Positions 14,850 through 23,817 of a stretch of DNA of 26,987 nt are shown one piece after another. The notes under the pieces are model-generated. The model was not told where the DNA came from. It did no database searches and was given only the letters and a program-made list of their open reading frames with translations. Location: contig CAZGVV010000025.1 of NCBI GenBank assembly GCA_964529155.1, positions 1 through 26,987 on the forward strand, in the 5' to 3' direction. How positions within the stretch are numbered: the stretch's first letter is position 1; each line of letters opens with the position of its first letter. This stretch comes from CAZGVV01 sp964529155 (GTDB lineage Bacteria; Pseudomonadota; Alphaproteobacteria; Rickettsiales; SXRF01). The translations under genes and the position numbers were made by a program.

Positions 14850-17800
14850 ATGGCATCCATTGTCTTAAGTGCCGCTGGGGCAGCGGTGGGTAGTAATTTT
14901 GGCCCTATTGGTTCTGCCATTGGCGCGCGCGTTGGCTCACTGGTGGGAGGGGTGATCGATAATAATCTGTTTGGGCAAAAACATACGCGTAGCAGCATCA
15001 CTGAGATTGCCGTGCAAACGTCTGCCTATGGCAAAATGATTCCTATCGTGTATGGCACAGTACGAATCGCCGGGAACCTGATCTGGTCGCGGCCCATAGA
15101 AGAGCGGATTACGACGACCACCACCAGTCAGCGAGGGGGAAAAGGCGGTGGCGGACGGGTTACGCAGAGCACGACGAATTATAGCTATTCCGTGAGTCTG
15201 GCGATTGCCATTTGTGAAGGGCCGGTAGACCAGGTGTTGCGTATATGGGCGGATGCATTGGTGTTGGATTTGTCGCACTACACGGTGCGGGTGTATAAAG
15301 GCGACGAAGCACAGACGGCGGATTCGCTTATGGTCGGGTTTGACGGTGCAGATGCAACGCCGGCATACCGGGGACTTGCCTATGCCGTATTTGAGGATTT
15401 CCCCTTAGCGGCATTTGGAAATCGCATTCCAAATTTTACGTTTGAGGTAAAAAAACGTGCACGCTACGAAGACTGGAACGGGCAAAGCACCGAAGAAATG
15501 GTGAGTAGTATGACACTTATTCCCGGTGCAGGGGAATTTGTCTATGACACGCAGCCGAACTATAAAATTCCTGGTGAACCAGCAGGTAGCGGCTGGGCGC
15601 AAAATGGATCGCAAATCGCCATTAATGTACATGCATATGCCGGCCAGGCCGACGTGCTGAGTGCGCTTGATAATGTGCGCGACACCTGCCCGAATGCGCA
15701 CTGGATCAGTGTGGTGGTGAGCTGGTTTGGCGATGATCTGGATGCGGGAGTTTGCACGATTTTTCCAGGCGTTGAATATCAACTCGGCGCGACCACTTCG
15801 CCTGAATTATGGGCCGTGGGGACATTTACGCGCGCAACCGCGCGGCAGATTACCTTGGTTGAAGGCGCACCGCGTTATGGTGGAACGCCGAGTGACAATG
15901 CCGTGCTGCGCTTGCTGGCGGAGCTTCGTGCGCGCGGTTACCAGATCATGTTTTACCCGATGCTGTTTATGGATGTCGACGGCAAGCCGTGGCGCGGGCA
16001 TATGAGCGGAAGTAGCGGCGACGTGGCGGCGTTTTTCACGAAGGCGCACGGATTCAATGCGTTCATTACACATTATGCGCATCTGGTGGCAGGGCAGGTG
16101 GACGCATTTGTCATTGGCTCGGAGCTTAAGGGGTTGACCGGCGTATCGTCCGCACCCGGAGTGTATCCGGCGGTTGATGCATTGGTGGCATTGGCAGGCG
16201 TAGTGAAGGGTGTTGTGGGAAGCGGGGTGAAAGTAACCTATGCGGCAGATTGGAGTGAGTATCATCATGCGGATGGCGGGTGGTATAATTTAGATCCGCT
16301 GTGGGCCTGTGCAGATATTGATATGATCGGCATTGATGCATATTTCCCGCTGACTACCGGCGCGCAAGATTCGCGGTATGATGTGCAGAAGGTAATTGAT
16401 GCATGGGAAAACGGGGAGGGATGGGAGTATTATTATACTGATCCTGACCGCACGAATACTGCGCCACTTTCCCCGCCCTATGCCTGGAAAAACATCGCAT
16501 GGTTTTGGAATAATTATCATGTGAATCCGGATTCCAGCATCACGGCATGGGTGCCGAATGCTAAAAAAATATGGTTCACGGAATTTGGTTTTCCAAGCAT
16601 TGACGGCGCGACCAATCAGCCGAATATTTTTTATGATCCTGCCAGCACGGACAGTGGATTCCCTTATTTCTCGCGTGGCCGGGTAGATATGCGGGCGCAG
16701 CGTTGCGGGATTACGGCAGCGCTTGCCAAGTGGCAAGGTTCATCCATGGTGGAGCGGATGTTCCTGTGGACATGGGATGCGCGTCCGTATCCGTATTTCC
16801 CTGATCTCACTGCGGTGTGGGCGGATGGGCCGCACTGGGAAACCGGGCATTGGGTGCAGGGAAAATTAGGTGTATCGATTTTAGCGGCGATCATTGCTGA
16901 TTTATGCGGGCGCGGAGGATTGCAATCTTTAGATATTGATGTTTCCGCGATTGCCGCACCCGTATTCGGGATGGCCATTACGGAGCAGCAGCCGATCCGC
17001 ACGGTGATTGAGCGTTTATCGCTCGCCTATTTTTTTGATGCGGTAGAAAGCGGTGGTTTACTAAAATTCGTGCCGCGTGGAAGTGATGCCGCGCTTATGA
17101 TTACAGAAGAGGATGTTATTCCAGAGGGGCGAAGTGATGAAGCGCAAACGCTGCTGTCGGTGGCGCGGGTGCAGGAAACCGAACTGCCTTTACGCATTAA
17201 TGTGGTCTATTTAAATCCGTTGATGTCGTATCAACCAGCGACGCAATCCGCTGAGCGTCAGGTGACGGCAAGCAGGCAGGTGGATACGCTGACATTACCC
17301 ATTGTACTGGACGATCAGACCGCAAAAAATATCGCTGAGCGGATGCTTTATTCCAGCTGGGTGGGCCGTATGGGGTATCAGTTTCGTGTCGGCACTAAAT
17401 ATGCGGCGCTCGACCCTGCCGATGTGATTGCAGTGGCAGCGAATGGATTTACCCATACCATGCGAATTACTGGTATCAATTACGGCGCGCCGGGAATGCT
17501 TGAGATTGAAGCGATTGCGGAAGAGGCGGCGGTTTATGATTTTTATCGCACGCCCGCGTTTGCGCACGCTCTGTCCGCGCAAGCCATTACACTTTCGGAT
17601 ACGGCATGCGATTTACTGGATATTCCGGCATTGCCCGGAGATGATGCGAATCAGGGGCTGATGCGTGTTGCCGCAGCCGGTGTGTCTGGCAACTGGAATG
17701 GCGCATTGCTTTACCGTTCGGATGATGCGGGTGGCACGTATGCGCCACAATTATCCCTTCCTGCAGCAGCGATTATGGGGGTAACTACCGATGTGCTGGC

Positions 17801-18518
17801 CAGTGGTGTGGCAACGGTGTTTGATGTCGTAAATAGTCTAACCGTTGTGCTCATGGGCGATGCGACGCTTTCCAGCGTCAGTGAGCTTGCGGTATTAAAC
17901 GGTGCGAATGCCGCAATGGTTGGAAATGAATTGATTCAATTTACTGCCGCCACGCTGATCGCGCCGGGAAAATACACACTCACGGGATTGCTGCGTGGGC
18001 GGCAAGGCACGGAATGGGCGATGGCTTCGCATGCTATCGGTGAGCGGTTCGTGCTGTTAAATGGTTTGGTGGCGGCACACATCATGCCAGCTGCGTTGAT
18101 CGGGCTTTCACGGTCCTATAAAGCGGTTTCCATCGGTGGAACGATTGGCGCAACTGCGGCGCAGGATGTTGCCTATACTGGCATTGCATGGAAACCGTAT
18201 GCCCCTGTGGGGTTAGCGGGAGCGCGTGACGGGAGCGGAAATATTACCCTCACGTGGGTGCGCAGAACGCGCGTATCGGGTGAGTGGCAAGACGGCGTGG
18301 ACGTGCCGCTTAACGAAACCAGCGAAGCGTATGAGGTGGAGATTATGAATGGCGTGAATGTGGTACGCACCATCAGCGGCCTCACCACACCCACCGCTAC
18401 GTACAGCGCCAGTGAGCAAATTACCGATTTTGGCAGCACGCAGGCGAGCGTGAGCGTGCGGGTGTATCAGCTGTCCAGCGTGGTAGGGCGCGGGTATGCG
18501 GGGGTGGGGGTGGTGTAG
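14850..18518 (+). CDS. Baseplate multidomain 'megatron' protein (GTA g15-like, TIM-barrel)
   Basis: This 1222-aa protein is the host-contacting tail hub of gene transfer agents and related siphophages. It opens with a glycine-zipper helix (AAGAAVGSNFGPIGSAIGAR) and the conserved PIVYGTVRIAGNLIW. A TIM-barrel-like domain spans roughly residues 250-680 (NVHAYAGQADVLSALDNVR; TYAADWSEYHH; DMIGIDAYFPLT; IWFTEFGFPSIDG). A tail-hub domain follows at about 700-900 (QPIRTVIERLSLAYFFDAVE; YSSWVGRMGYQFRVGTKY). The C-terminal part is Ig-like (TLTGLLRGRQGTEWAM, then ITLTWVRRTRVSGEWQDG). Length and order match the family. It lies 98 bp downstream of the divergent Sel1 gene, so it has its own promoter. Confidence 0.92.
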   Translation: MASIVLSAAGAAVGSNFGPIGSAIGARVGSLVGGVIDNNLFGQKHTRSSITEIAVQTSAYGKMIPIVYGTVRIAGNLIWSRPIEERITTTTTSQRGGKGGGGRVTQSTTNYSYSVSLAIAICEGPVDQVLRIWADALVLDLSHYTVRVYKGDEAQTADSLMVGFDGADATPAYRGLAYAVFEDFPLAAFGNRIPNFTFEVKKRARYEDWNGQSTEEMVSSMTLIPGAGEFVYDTQPNYKIPGEPAGSGWAQNGSQIAINVHAYAGQADVLSALDNVRDTCPNAHWISVVVSWFGDDLDAGVCTIFPGVEYQLGATTSPELWAVGTFTRATARQITLVEGAPRYGGTPSDNAVLRLLAELRARGYQIMFYPMLFMDVDGKPWRGHMSGSSGDVAAFFTKAHGFNAFITHYAHLVAGQVDAFVIGSELKGLTGVSSAPGVYPAVDALVALAGVVKGVVGSGVKVTYAADWSEYHHADGGWYNLDPLWACADIDMIGIDAYFPLTTGAQDSRYDVQKVIDAWENGEGWEYYYTDPDRTNTAPLSPPYAWKNIAWFWNNYHVNPDSSITAWVPNAKKIWFTEFGFPSIDGATNQPNIFYDPASTDSGFPYFSRGRVDMRAQRCGITAALAKWQGSSMVERMFLWTWDARPYPYFPDLTAVWADGPHWETGHWVQGKLGVSILAAIIADLCGRGGLQSLDIDVSAIAAPVFGMAITEQQPIRTVIERLSLAYFFDAVESGGLLKFVPRGSDAALMITEEDVIPEGRSDEAQTLLSVARVQETELPLRINVVYLNPLMSYQPATQSAERQVTASRQVDTLTLPIVLDDQTAKNIAERMLYSSWVGRMGYQFRVGTKYAALDPADVIAVAANGFTHTMRITGINYGAPGMLEIEAIAEEAAVYDFYRTPAFAHALSAQAITLSDTACDLLDIPALPGDDANQGLMRVAAAGVSGNWNGALLYRSDDAGGTYAPQLSLPAAAIMGVTTDVLASGVATVFDVVNSLTVVLMGDATLSSVSELAVLNGANAAMVGNELIQFTAATLIAPGKYTLTGLLRGRQGTEWAMASHAIGERFVLLNGLVAAHIMPAALIGLSRSYKAVSIGGTIGATAAQDVAYTGIAWKPYAPVGLAGARDGSGNITLTWVRRTRVSGEWQDGVDVPLNETSEAYEVEIMNGVNVVRTISGLTTPTATYSASEQITDFGSTQASVSVRVYQLSSVVGRGYAGVGVV

Positions 18519-18522
18519 GTAT

Positions 18523-18912
18523 TTAGCGGTAACGACTAGAGGGTGGATTTTGATCCATGGTAATTTTTGCAACATAACCCGGTACTATCCTCGGGTTTTT
18601 AAGCTCGAATTCTGCCAAAGCCTTTCTTATTTCACGAGTATCTGGCAGCTCAATATACGGTGTACCACATCGCATAAATTTGTCAGTGGTTTCAGTTTTA
18701 ACGCTGAGTTCTTGAAACACATCGGTAACTCTCATGAGATCATAGAGCTTGGCTGTATTAGTAACAGTAGGCTTTTTGAGATGAATTCTTAGCGTTTTTT
18801 CGGTTGCCTGCGCATCGGGCTTGCCATCTGAATTGAGTTTGGGTGAAGTATGAGCACTGTATCTGCAGTTTTTTAAATGCATAATAATGTTTTCTTTTAA
18901 GTGTTTATCCAT
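18523..18912 (-). CDS. Hypothetical protein, 129 aa
   Basis: The start at 18912 has ggga about 8 nt upstream; a second ATG eleven codons later (MHLKNCRY) is an alternative. The protein is soluble and basic, with no recognised domain. Notable segments are TEKTLRIHLKKPTVTNTAKLYD and EIRKALAEFELKNPRIVPG. It is convergent with the megatron gene, with only 4 bp between stops, and sits alone between tail genes. Lower G+C than its neighbours suggests a late insertion. Confidence 0.6.
   Translation of the reverse strand: MDKHLKENIIMHLKNCRYSAHTSPKLNSDGKPDAQATEKTLRIHLKKPTVTNTAKLYDLMRVTDVFQELSVKTETTDKFMRCGTPYIELPDTREIRKALAEFELKNPRIVPGYVAKITMDQNPPSSRYR
18576..18600 (+). terminator. Probable terminator of the megatron gene
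   Basis: The stem aacccg (18576-18581) and cgggtt (18592-18597) has a 10-nt loop and a T run to 18600. It lies 58 bp beyond the megatron stop, inside the 3' end of the convergent gene. Confidence 0.45.
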
Positions 18913-19047
18913 AAAGCAATCCCGATCTTTTTTACTAAAAATAATAAATCATCTTATGCATTAGGCGGTGCATCTATGCTCATTATTATTAAGATTTTTA
19001 TTCGTCAATAAAATTAATTTCCAATAACCAAGGCCAGAGGAGATATT

Positions 19048-20658
19048 ATGACCACAACCAGTCATCTGGGCGTGACGCTTGTCGTGCAATCGCAGGCGCA
19101 AAAGGAAGTGACCGTAAATACAGCGCTTCATGTGATCGATGCGCTACTCAATACCGGGGCGAAAGACAAGGATTTGGCAACGCCACCGGGCAGCCCTGCG
19201 GCGGGGGATGTGTATATCGTGGCGGCAAGCCCGACCGGCGCATGGAGCGGGCAGGCCGGAAAAATTGCGTATTATACGCAAACATGGCAGTTTATTATGC
19301 CCAATGAAGGCATGACCCTGTGGGTGAATGACGAAGATGCGTTGTATACCTATAATGGAAGTGGCTGGGTAGCCAGTGCCGGCAGCGCGGGTATTACGGC
19401 ACTTACCGGAGATGTTACGGCCAGTGGCACCGGCAGCGTTGCGGCAACCCTTGCATCTAACGCGGTGACTGCTGGTAAAATCGCCAGCAGCGCGGTCACC
19501 TATGCCAAACTGCAAAACGCCAGTGCCGCTACATTGCTTGGCAATCCTACCGGCTCCGGCGCTGCACCGTCTGAGATTACGCTTGGCGCTGGGCTGGTAT
19601 TCTCAGGTGCTACGCTTAACGCAGTGGCTGCTTCGCCGGTATTTTTCGGTGGGGGTAATGATGGCAATGTTACCATCAGCAGCGGCACGACCAATATAAC
19701 CCGCGATATGTATTACAATAACCTCACCCTTTCCGGCACCGGTAAATTGAATCTCAACGGGTGGCGCGTATTTGTGGCGGGCACACTTGATCTCTCCGCT
19801 GCGCCGGCAGCGGCCATTGTAGCTCAGCACACTACACAAAGCACCAATGGTGCAAATGGCACGGCCATTGGCGGGGCGGGTGCGGCCGGGTTTGCCGCCA
19901 GTAGCTTTACTGTCGGCAATAACGTGGCGGGTGGCGCGGGGGGTGCCGGCAATACGGGGGCAGGCACTAATGGAACCGCTGGAGCGGCGGTGAATCCCGG
20001 CGCGGGTGGCCAGGGGGCCGCAGGCGGCAATGGCGGCGCAGGGGTGTCTGGCGGTGGAACCGGTGCTTCGGCGGGAGCCATGAGCACCACCTTCTCCTGT
20101 TATAAATTCCAGGACTACCTCCTGCGCATTGCCGGGGCGTCCTACATGGCGCTTGCCTGCGGTGGTTCGGGTGCGGGGGGTGGTGGAGGCGGCGGCGGTG
20201 ACGCAACGAATAAAGGTGGCGGCGGTGGTGGTGGGGGTGCAAGCGGCGCGGTGATATATGTGTGCGCCAACCTCATTGCGCGCGGCACGAATACGACGGC
20301 ATCGCTCATCCGTGCGGCAGGTGGAAACGGTGGCAATGGCGGCTCGACCACGCTTGGCAATACCGGCGGCGGTGGTGCGGGCGGTGGTGGCGGAGGCGGA
20401 TGGATTTACCTGTGTTACGGTTCGCTTACGGGTTCGGCTATCACTAACATGCTGGATGCCAGCGGTGGCAATGGCGGCAACGGCGGAACAGGAACCGGCA
20501 CGGGCGTTTCCGGCGCAGGCGGTACGGGTGGCTCTGGCGGGCGCGTGACGGTGATTAATGTCGCCAGCAACACCGTCACCGAAACGCTCGGTACGACCGG
20601 CAGCGCGCCTTTTGGTGTGACCGGTGGTGCGGGCAACAGCGTGAAAGTCACCCTCTGA
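19048..20658 (+). CDS. DUF2793 tail-fibre-like protein with glycine-rich body
   Basis: The ribosome site agaggagat precedes ATG 19048. The first ~110 residues are the DUF2793 domain (LGVTLVVQSQAQKEVTVNTA; GDVYIVAASPTGAWSGQAGK; IPNEGM-like then ALYTYNGSGW), which is typical of phage and GTA-associated fibre genes. A serine/alanine linker follows, then from about residue 270 two long glycine-rich blocks (GAGGAGNTGAG and GGGGGGDATNKGG types) separated by a cysteine-containing segment (SCYKFQDYLLRIAG). Such Gly-rich bodies usually form fibre shafts or adhesive tips. The stop overlaps the next ATG (TGATG). G+C is high because of the glycine codons. Confidence 0.85.
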   Translation: MTTTSHLGVTLVVQSQAQKEVTVNTALHVIDALLNTGAKDKDLATPPGSPAAGDVYIVAASPTGAWSGQAGKIAYYTQTWQFIMPNEGMTLWVNDEDALYTYNGSGWVASAGSAGITALTGDVTASGTGSVAATLASNAVTAGKIASSAVTYAKLQNASAATLLGNPTGSGAAPSEITLGAGLVFSGATLNAVAASPVFFGGGNDGNVTISSGTTNITRDMYYNNLTLSGTGKLNLNGWRVFVAGTLDLSAAPAAAIVAQHTTQSTNGANGTAIGGAGAAGFAASSFTVGNNVAGGAGGAGNTGAGTNGTAGAAVNPGAGGQGAAGGNGGAGVSGGGTGASAGAMSTTFSCYKFQDYLLRIAGASYMALACGGSGAGGGGGGGGDATNKGGGGGGGGASGAVIYVCANLIARGTNTTASLIRAAGGNGGNGGSTTLGNTGGGGAGGGGGGGWIYLCYGSLTGSAITNMLDASGGNGGNGGTGTGTGVSGAGGTGGSGGRVTVINVASNTVTETLGTTGSAPFGVTGGAGNSVKVTL

Positions 20659-20984
20659 TGAAGCGGCTGGGCGCGATACGCCTGCCCTCGGAGCCGCCGC
20701 CCGAGTCTACCCGCTGGCGGTTCGAGCGAAAAGTGCCGCCGACCTTGCNNNNNNNNNNACCGACATCTGGCAAATTGATTATTTCCGGAATGCCGCCGAC
20801 CTTGCTGGCGACACTCGCCTTGCAATGCGCGGCGCTGGTAGCCTGGGGCGCGTATCTGGAAGCGCGGGTGACAACGCTGGAGCGCATGCAACCCGCCACC
20901 ATCATCCTCAGCGAAAAATTCGCCCGCTTGGAGGAGCGTATCGACGCACTGCGCGCTGACATTGCCGAGCTACGCAGAAAATAG
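20658..20984 (+). CDS. Membrane plus coiled-coil phage protein, disrupted by a 10-N gap
   Basis: Start and stop are coupled to the fibre gene by TGATG. The C-terminal part is clear: a hydrophobic segment (LLATLALQCAALVAWGAYL) then a coiled coil (KFARLEERIDALRADIAELRRK). This is the layout of small lysis or tail-accessory membrane proteins before an endolysin. The middle is unreliable: tgccgccgaccttgc stands at 20734-20748 and again at 20791-20805, enclosing 10 N and 32 bases. Taking out 57 bp leaves VPPTLLATLAL in frame and gives a protein of about 89 aa. Holin or spanin roles are possible but unproven. Confidence 0.65.
   Translation: MKRLGAIRLPSEPPPESTRWRFERKVPPTLXXXXPTSGKLIISGMPPTLLATLALQCAALVAWGAYLEARVTTLERMQPATIILSEKFARLEERIDALRADIAELRRK
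20749..20758. other. Assembly gap, 10 N, flanked by a 15-bp direct repeat
   Basis: The repeat tgccgccgaccttgc at 20734 and 20791 suggests the bases 20749-20805 were introduced by scaffolding. They are a multiple of three, so the reading frame is unaffected. Confidence 0.8.
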
Positions 20985-21007
20985 GCCGCAACACTTAAGG
21001 AGTATGC

Positions 21008-21478
21008 ATGACTATTACACTATCGGACGCCCCCTCGGAGCAGGCCTTGGCCTTGATCCGGCGGTTTGAGGGGTTTTCGCCGGTGCGCTACAGCTGCCCG
21101 GCCGGAAAATCCACCATTGGCTATGGCCACGTGGTGCAGGCGGGTGAAAAAATAGGTAATACCATCACCCTCACCCAAGCCGAAACCTTATTAAAAGCCG
21201 ATGCCGCGCATGCCGCCCGCGCTGTAAGTGAAGCAGTGACCGTGGGCCTCACCCAGGCGCAGCGGGACGCGCTGACCAGCTTTGTCTTCAATATCGGCGC
21301 AAGCGCCTTCGCCCGCTCTAGCTTATGCCAGATCATCAACCGAGGCTGGCACGCCGAAGTCCCCCAACAGCTCCTGCGCTGGGTCTATATTCAGGGAAAA
21401 CCGTCCAAAGGCTTGGTGGAACGGCGGCGGGTGGAGGGGGAGTTGTATGGTAAAAAAGAGAGCAAAATCAGCAAATAA
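21008..21478 (+). CDS. Phage lysozyme (GH24 endolysin)
   Basis: This 156-aa muramidase cleaves the glycan strands of peptidoglycan at lysis. The ribosome site aagga (20997-21001) precedes ATG 21008. The catalytic glutamate is Glu21 in RRFEGF. The family box CPAGKSTIGYGH (residues 30-41) follows, and QRDALTSFVFNIGASAF and the GLVERRRVEGELY end are also typical. There is no signal peptide or SAR segment at the N-terminus, so release would depend on a holin, perhaps the membrane protein encoded just upstream. Confidence 0.92.
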   Translation: MTITLSDAPSEQALALIRRFEGFSPVRYSCPAGKSTIGYGHVVQAGEKIGNTITLTQAETLLKADAAHAARAVSEAVTVGLTQAQRDALTSFVFNIGASAFARSSLCQIINRGWHAEVPQQLLRWVYIQGKPSKGLVERRRVEGELYGKKESKISK

Positions 21479-21605
21479 GCGGGGGTGTGGTGAGGGCGGG
21501 CGGGGTTGGCGTTCAATTTTCACAGAACTGTAACACACAAACTGGCGGGATGTGGTATGTTGGGTCATAAGAAATATTACCAATTCAATTGAGGAGATGA
21601 AGGTT

Positions 21606-22730
21606 ATGGCCACTTACGCTAAATTGTCTGATATAAACACAAAGTTTGATTATTCTTCCGCTAGGAAGTATTCGGACATTGAGGCCTTTCTTCCTGATGA
21701 CTTTAAAAAAGCATTCAATGGCTTAACAGATCAAGTAAAGGTAGATAGCGGCTGGAATGCTACTCAGTATGGCGCAGATATGGGCGCGCTTAATAGCGAT
21801 ATTAAGCTCTCTGAAATCATGAATGGCAAGGATGGCTTTACTGCTAATGCAGAAGGCAAGCTTTCGTCAGGTACAGAAAGACAGCTGGACCGTATGGGCC
21901 GGGGTGTTAATAGGCTTTCTGATAAGGCTATGAAAGAAGGCGAAAAACTTGGCAAAAGCTATGGCAAGTTTGTGGAATCCATGCGTAAGGATATGAGTAA
22001 ATACCAGGAAAATATCAGAACTACTTTAGAAAAAGCACGCACCCAAGCGATCGCATATTCTAAAGGTGCCCAGGGTAGTAATAATGGTAACAATGTAGAA
22101 GAGATTATTGGTCAAATAGCAGGTGATGACATTAAAATTACATCTCTCGCCAATGGTGGTGGATTTAAGATTGATATTGGCAATACAGGTGTTGGTACTT
22201 TTGCTACTATCGATGAAGCGACCAATAAGCTAGCTGATAAATATAATTCCATTGCGGAAGAACTTACCAAAGGTCGCATGGAAGCTATTTCTCGTGTGGA
22301 TGAAGCAGTGCGTGAACGCTTGGGTACCTTACAAGAAGGCATCGCAGAGTTCCGCAAGGAAAATCTTGGTAAGCTTGAAGAGTTGCTAGGTCGTCCTGCG
22401 GGAGTCAAGTCTTCTGTAATAAACACCGCTGAAGTCAGCGCAGAAAAAGGCGCTCCACAACTTGAACAGGCTGCCGCTACGAAAGGCAAATTCATGTTTG
22501 GTGCCGTGGTGGGTGGTATTGCGGGCGGATTGGCTGGTCAGGCGTTTGGGTCGGAGGAGAATAAAACGACCTCCATGGTAGTCGGCGTAGGTATCGGTGC
22601 CCTTGGCGGGGGTATAGCGCAAAAGTTAATTACTGCCAGCAGCACGGCTATCGGCGCAGCCCACACAGGCATCGCTGCTGCGGCTCATAATCTTGAGCCA
22701 GCATTGGGTCAAGTAGCTCGTCACTTATAA
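21606..22730 (+). CDS. Unknown protein with coiled coil and glycine-zipper hydrophobic pair, 374 aa
   Basis: I chose ATG 21606 (MATYAKL), with gaagg and gaggag upstream; ATG 21597 is an alternative. The first ~280 residues are hydrophilic and helical (RMGRGVNRLSDKAMKEGEKL; ISRVDEAVRERLGTLQEGIAE). Two glycine-rich hydrophobic segments follow (about 296-315, FMFGAVVGGIAGGLAGQAFG, and 323-342), which could insert in a membrane as a hairpin. No signal peptide is seen. It has lower G+C than the tail genes upstream and forms a unit with the next gene (24 bp gap). I do not recognise the family; a secreted or pore-forming effector is one guess. Confidence 0.7.
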   Translation: MATYAKLSDINTKFDYSSARKYSDIEAFLPDDFKKAFNGLTDQVKVDSGWNATQYGADMGALNSDIKLSEIMNGKDGFTANAEGKLSSGTERQLDRMGRGVNRLSDKAMKEGEKLGKSYGKFVESMRKDMSKYQENIRTTLEKARTQAIAYSKGAQGSNNGNNVEEIIGQIAGDDIKITSLANGGGFKIDIGNTGVGTFATIDEATNKLADKYNSIAEELTKGRMEAISRVDEAVRERLGTLQEGIAEFRKENLGKLEELLGRPAGVKSSVINTAEVSAEKGAPQLEQAAATKGKFMFGAVVGGIAGGLAGQAFGSEENKTTSMVVGVGIGALGGGIAQKLITASSTAIGAAHTGIAAAAHNLEPALGQVARHL

Positions 22731-22754
22731 TCACGTGGTTAAGGGAATTAACGC

Positions 22755-23342
22755 ATGACTACAGATACGGCAGAAGCAGGACTCTCACGATTATCTTCAC
22801 TCACTACCGTTCCCGTTACAGGTACGGTGGAAGTTACTGCGGAAGATGGCACTAAGAAGGACGCAGCACCAGCAGTAACGGAAGGCGTGCAAAATGCGGT
22901 TGCCATCGCAGCCAATACGCCAGAAGGCAATGCAAGTGTCGCGGTTGCTAACACGACGTCTACAATAACCGACGCCATGCGCACACCGGTGGATATCGCA
23001 GGTGTGGGTGCAACAGACAAAACTTCGATCACGCCTGAAATGGCTGCAACGATCAATGCATTAGTCGAAAAAGGTGTAGTCGCCGAATTCAACAAGCGCA
23101 ACAATGCTGCCAATGCATCGGCTACGGCAGTGAATCATGTAACCGTGGATTGCGGCGTTCCTGCTGTGGAGCAAAGCACTACGGCAATTGCAGCGGCAGA
23201 CGCCAGTGCAACGGTTGTTCCGGATGCAGCGCCGACTCCAAATGCTGGGGGTGAAAATACGGTTGTAAATGCATCTCCTGAAACGCAGCTGAATGTAACA
23301 AGCCTTACCAATAATAATGTTGCGCTTGCTAAAGCTTCTTAG
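22755..23342 (+). CDS. Low-complexity Ala/Thr/Val/Asn-rich protein, 195 aa
   Basis: The ribosome site aaggga (22741-22746) precedes ATG 22755. The protein is rich in small residues throughout (AIAANTPEGNASVAVANTTS; ASATVVPDAAPTPNAGGEN), has one cysteine and no clear signal peptide or membrane segment. It looks unstructured or like a beta-rich surface or secreted protein. It follows the preceding gene closely and ends at a strong terminator, so the pair is one transcription unit. Function is unknown. Confidence 0.65.
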   Translation: MTTDTAEAGLSRLSSLTTVPVTGTVEVTAEDGTKKDAAPAVTEGVQNAVAIAANTPEGNASVAVANTTSTITDAMRTPVDIAGVGATDKTSITPEMAATINALVEKGVVAEFNKRNNAANASATAVNHVTVDCGVPAVEQSTTAIAAADASATVVPDAAPTPNAGGENTVVNASPETQLNVTSLTNNNVALAKAS

Positions 23343-23366
23343 CGCTTCTTTCCTACATACACATAC

Positions 23367-23399
23367 AAAAATCCCCGCCTTCCCGCGGGGATTTTTTTT
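23367..23399. terminator. Strong intrinsic terminator, usable from both sides
   Basis: A 12-bp stem (aaaaatccccgc 23367-23378 with gcggggattttt 23385-23396), a 6-nt loop and T/A runs on both sides. It ends the plus-strand pair and overlaps the stop of the convergent minus gene. Confidence 0.88.
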
Positions 23400-23730
23400 A
23401 CATGTTTCTATGCGCGCGGCGGAGCATGCGGGCGAGTTGGGAGGTGCTTTGCAGGCGGGTGAGGGTGAGGCCGTAATTTGGCCCGCGCCCGGTGCCTTTG
23501 CTTACCCGCGCCCGGGGTGTGCTGCGGTGGTGGCTGCGTAATGCGTCGTTGAGGGTGTTCGTCACCGCCCGGCCCACGGCGCGCTGCACGGCGTTGTTCA
23601 CGCGGGTGCGGAGGGTGCTTTCCATGGCGATGGGTGCCGTGTCGGCATCGCTCGTTCCATCCCCGCTGATGGTGTCGGTGATGGTGCTAAAGATATTGCC
23701 GAAAAATCCGTCTTCTCCGTCGTCTGCCAT
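23398..23730 (-). CDS. Hypothetical basic-tailed protein, 110 aa
   Basis: The start at 23730 has aggag at a 7-nt spacing, so translation is credible. The N-terminus is acidic (MADDGEDGFFGNIFSTITD) and the C-terminus strongly basic (LARMLRRAHRNM). The centre contains a helical segment (TLRTRVNNAVQRAVGRAVTN). No membrane segment or known domain is visible. It stands alone between two convergent units, rpe being upstream on the same strand. Confidence 0.6.
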   Translation of the reverse strand: MADDGEDGFFGNIFSTITDTISGDGTSDADTAPIAMESTLRTRVNNAVQRAVGRAVTNTLNDALRSHHRSTPRARVSKGTGRGPNYGLTLTRLQSTSQLARMLRRAHRNM

Positions 23731-23817
23731 GGCGCGCTCCTGTATGGTTTGCTTATGTGCTCACGGTAGAGAATGCGCGCATGCGCCGGAAGGGTGTATT
23801 TTTGAAGAACCGCGAAA

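Noticed and set aside
19824..20360. Proline-rich minus-strand frames opposite the fibre gene
   Set aside because: They are mirror images of glycine codons in the plus-strand fibre gene; no ribosome sites or domains.
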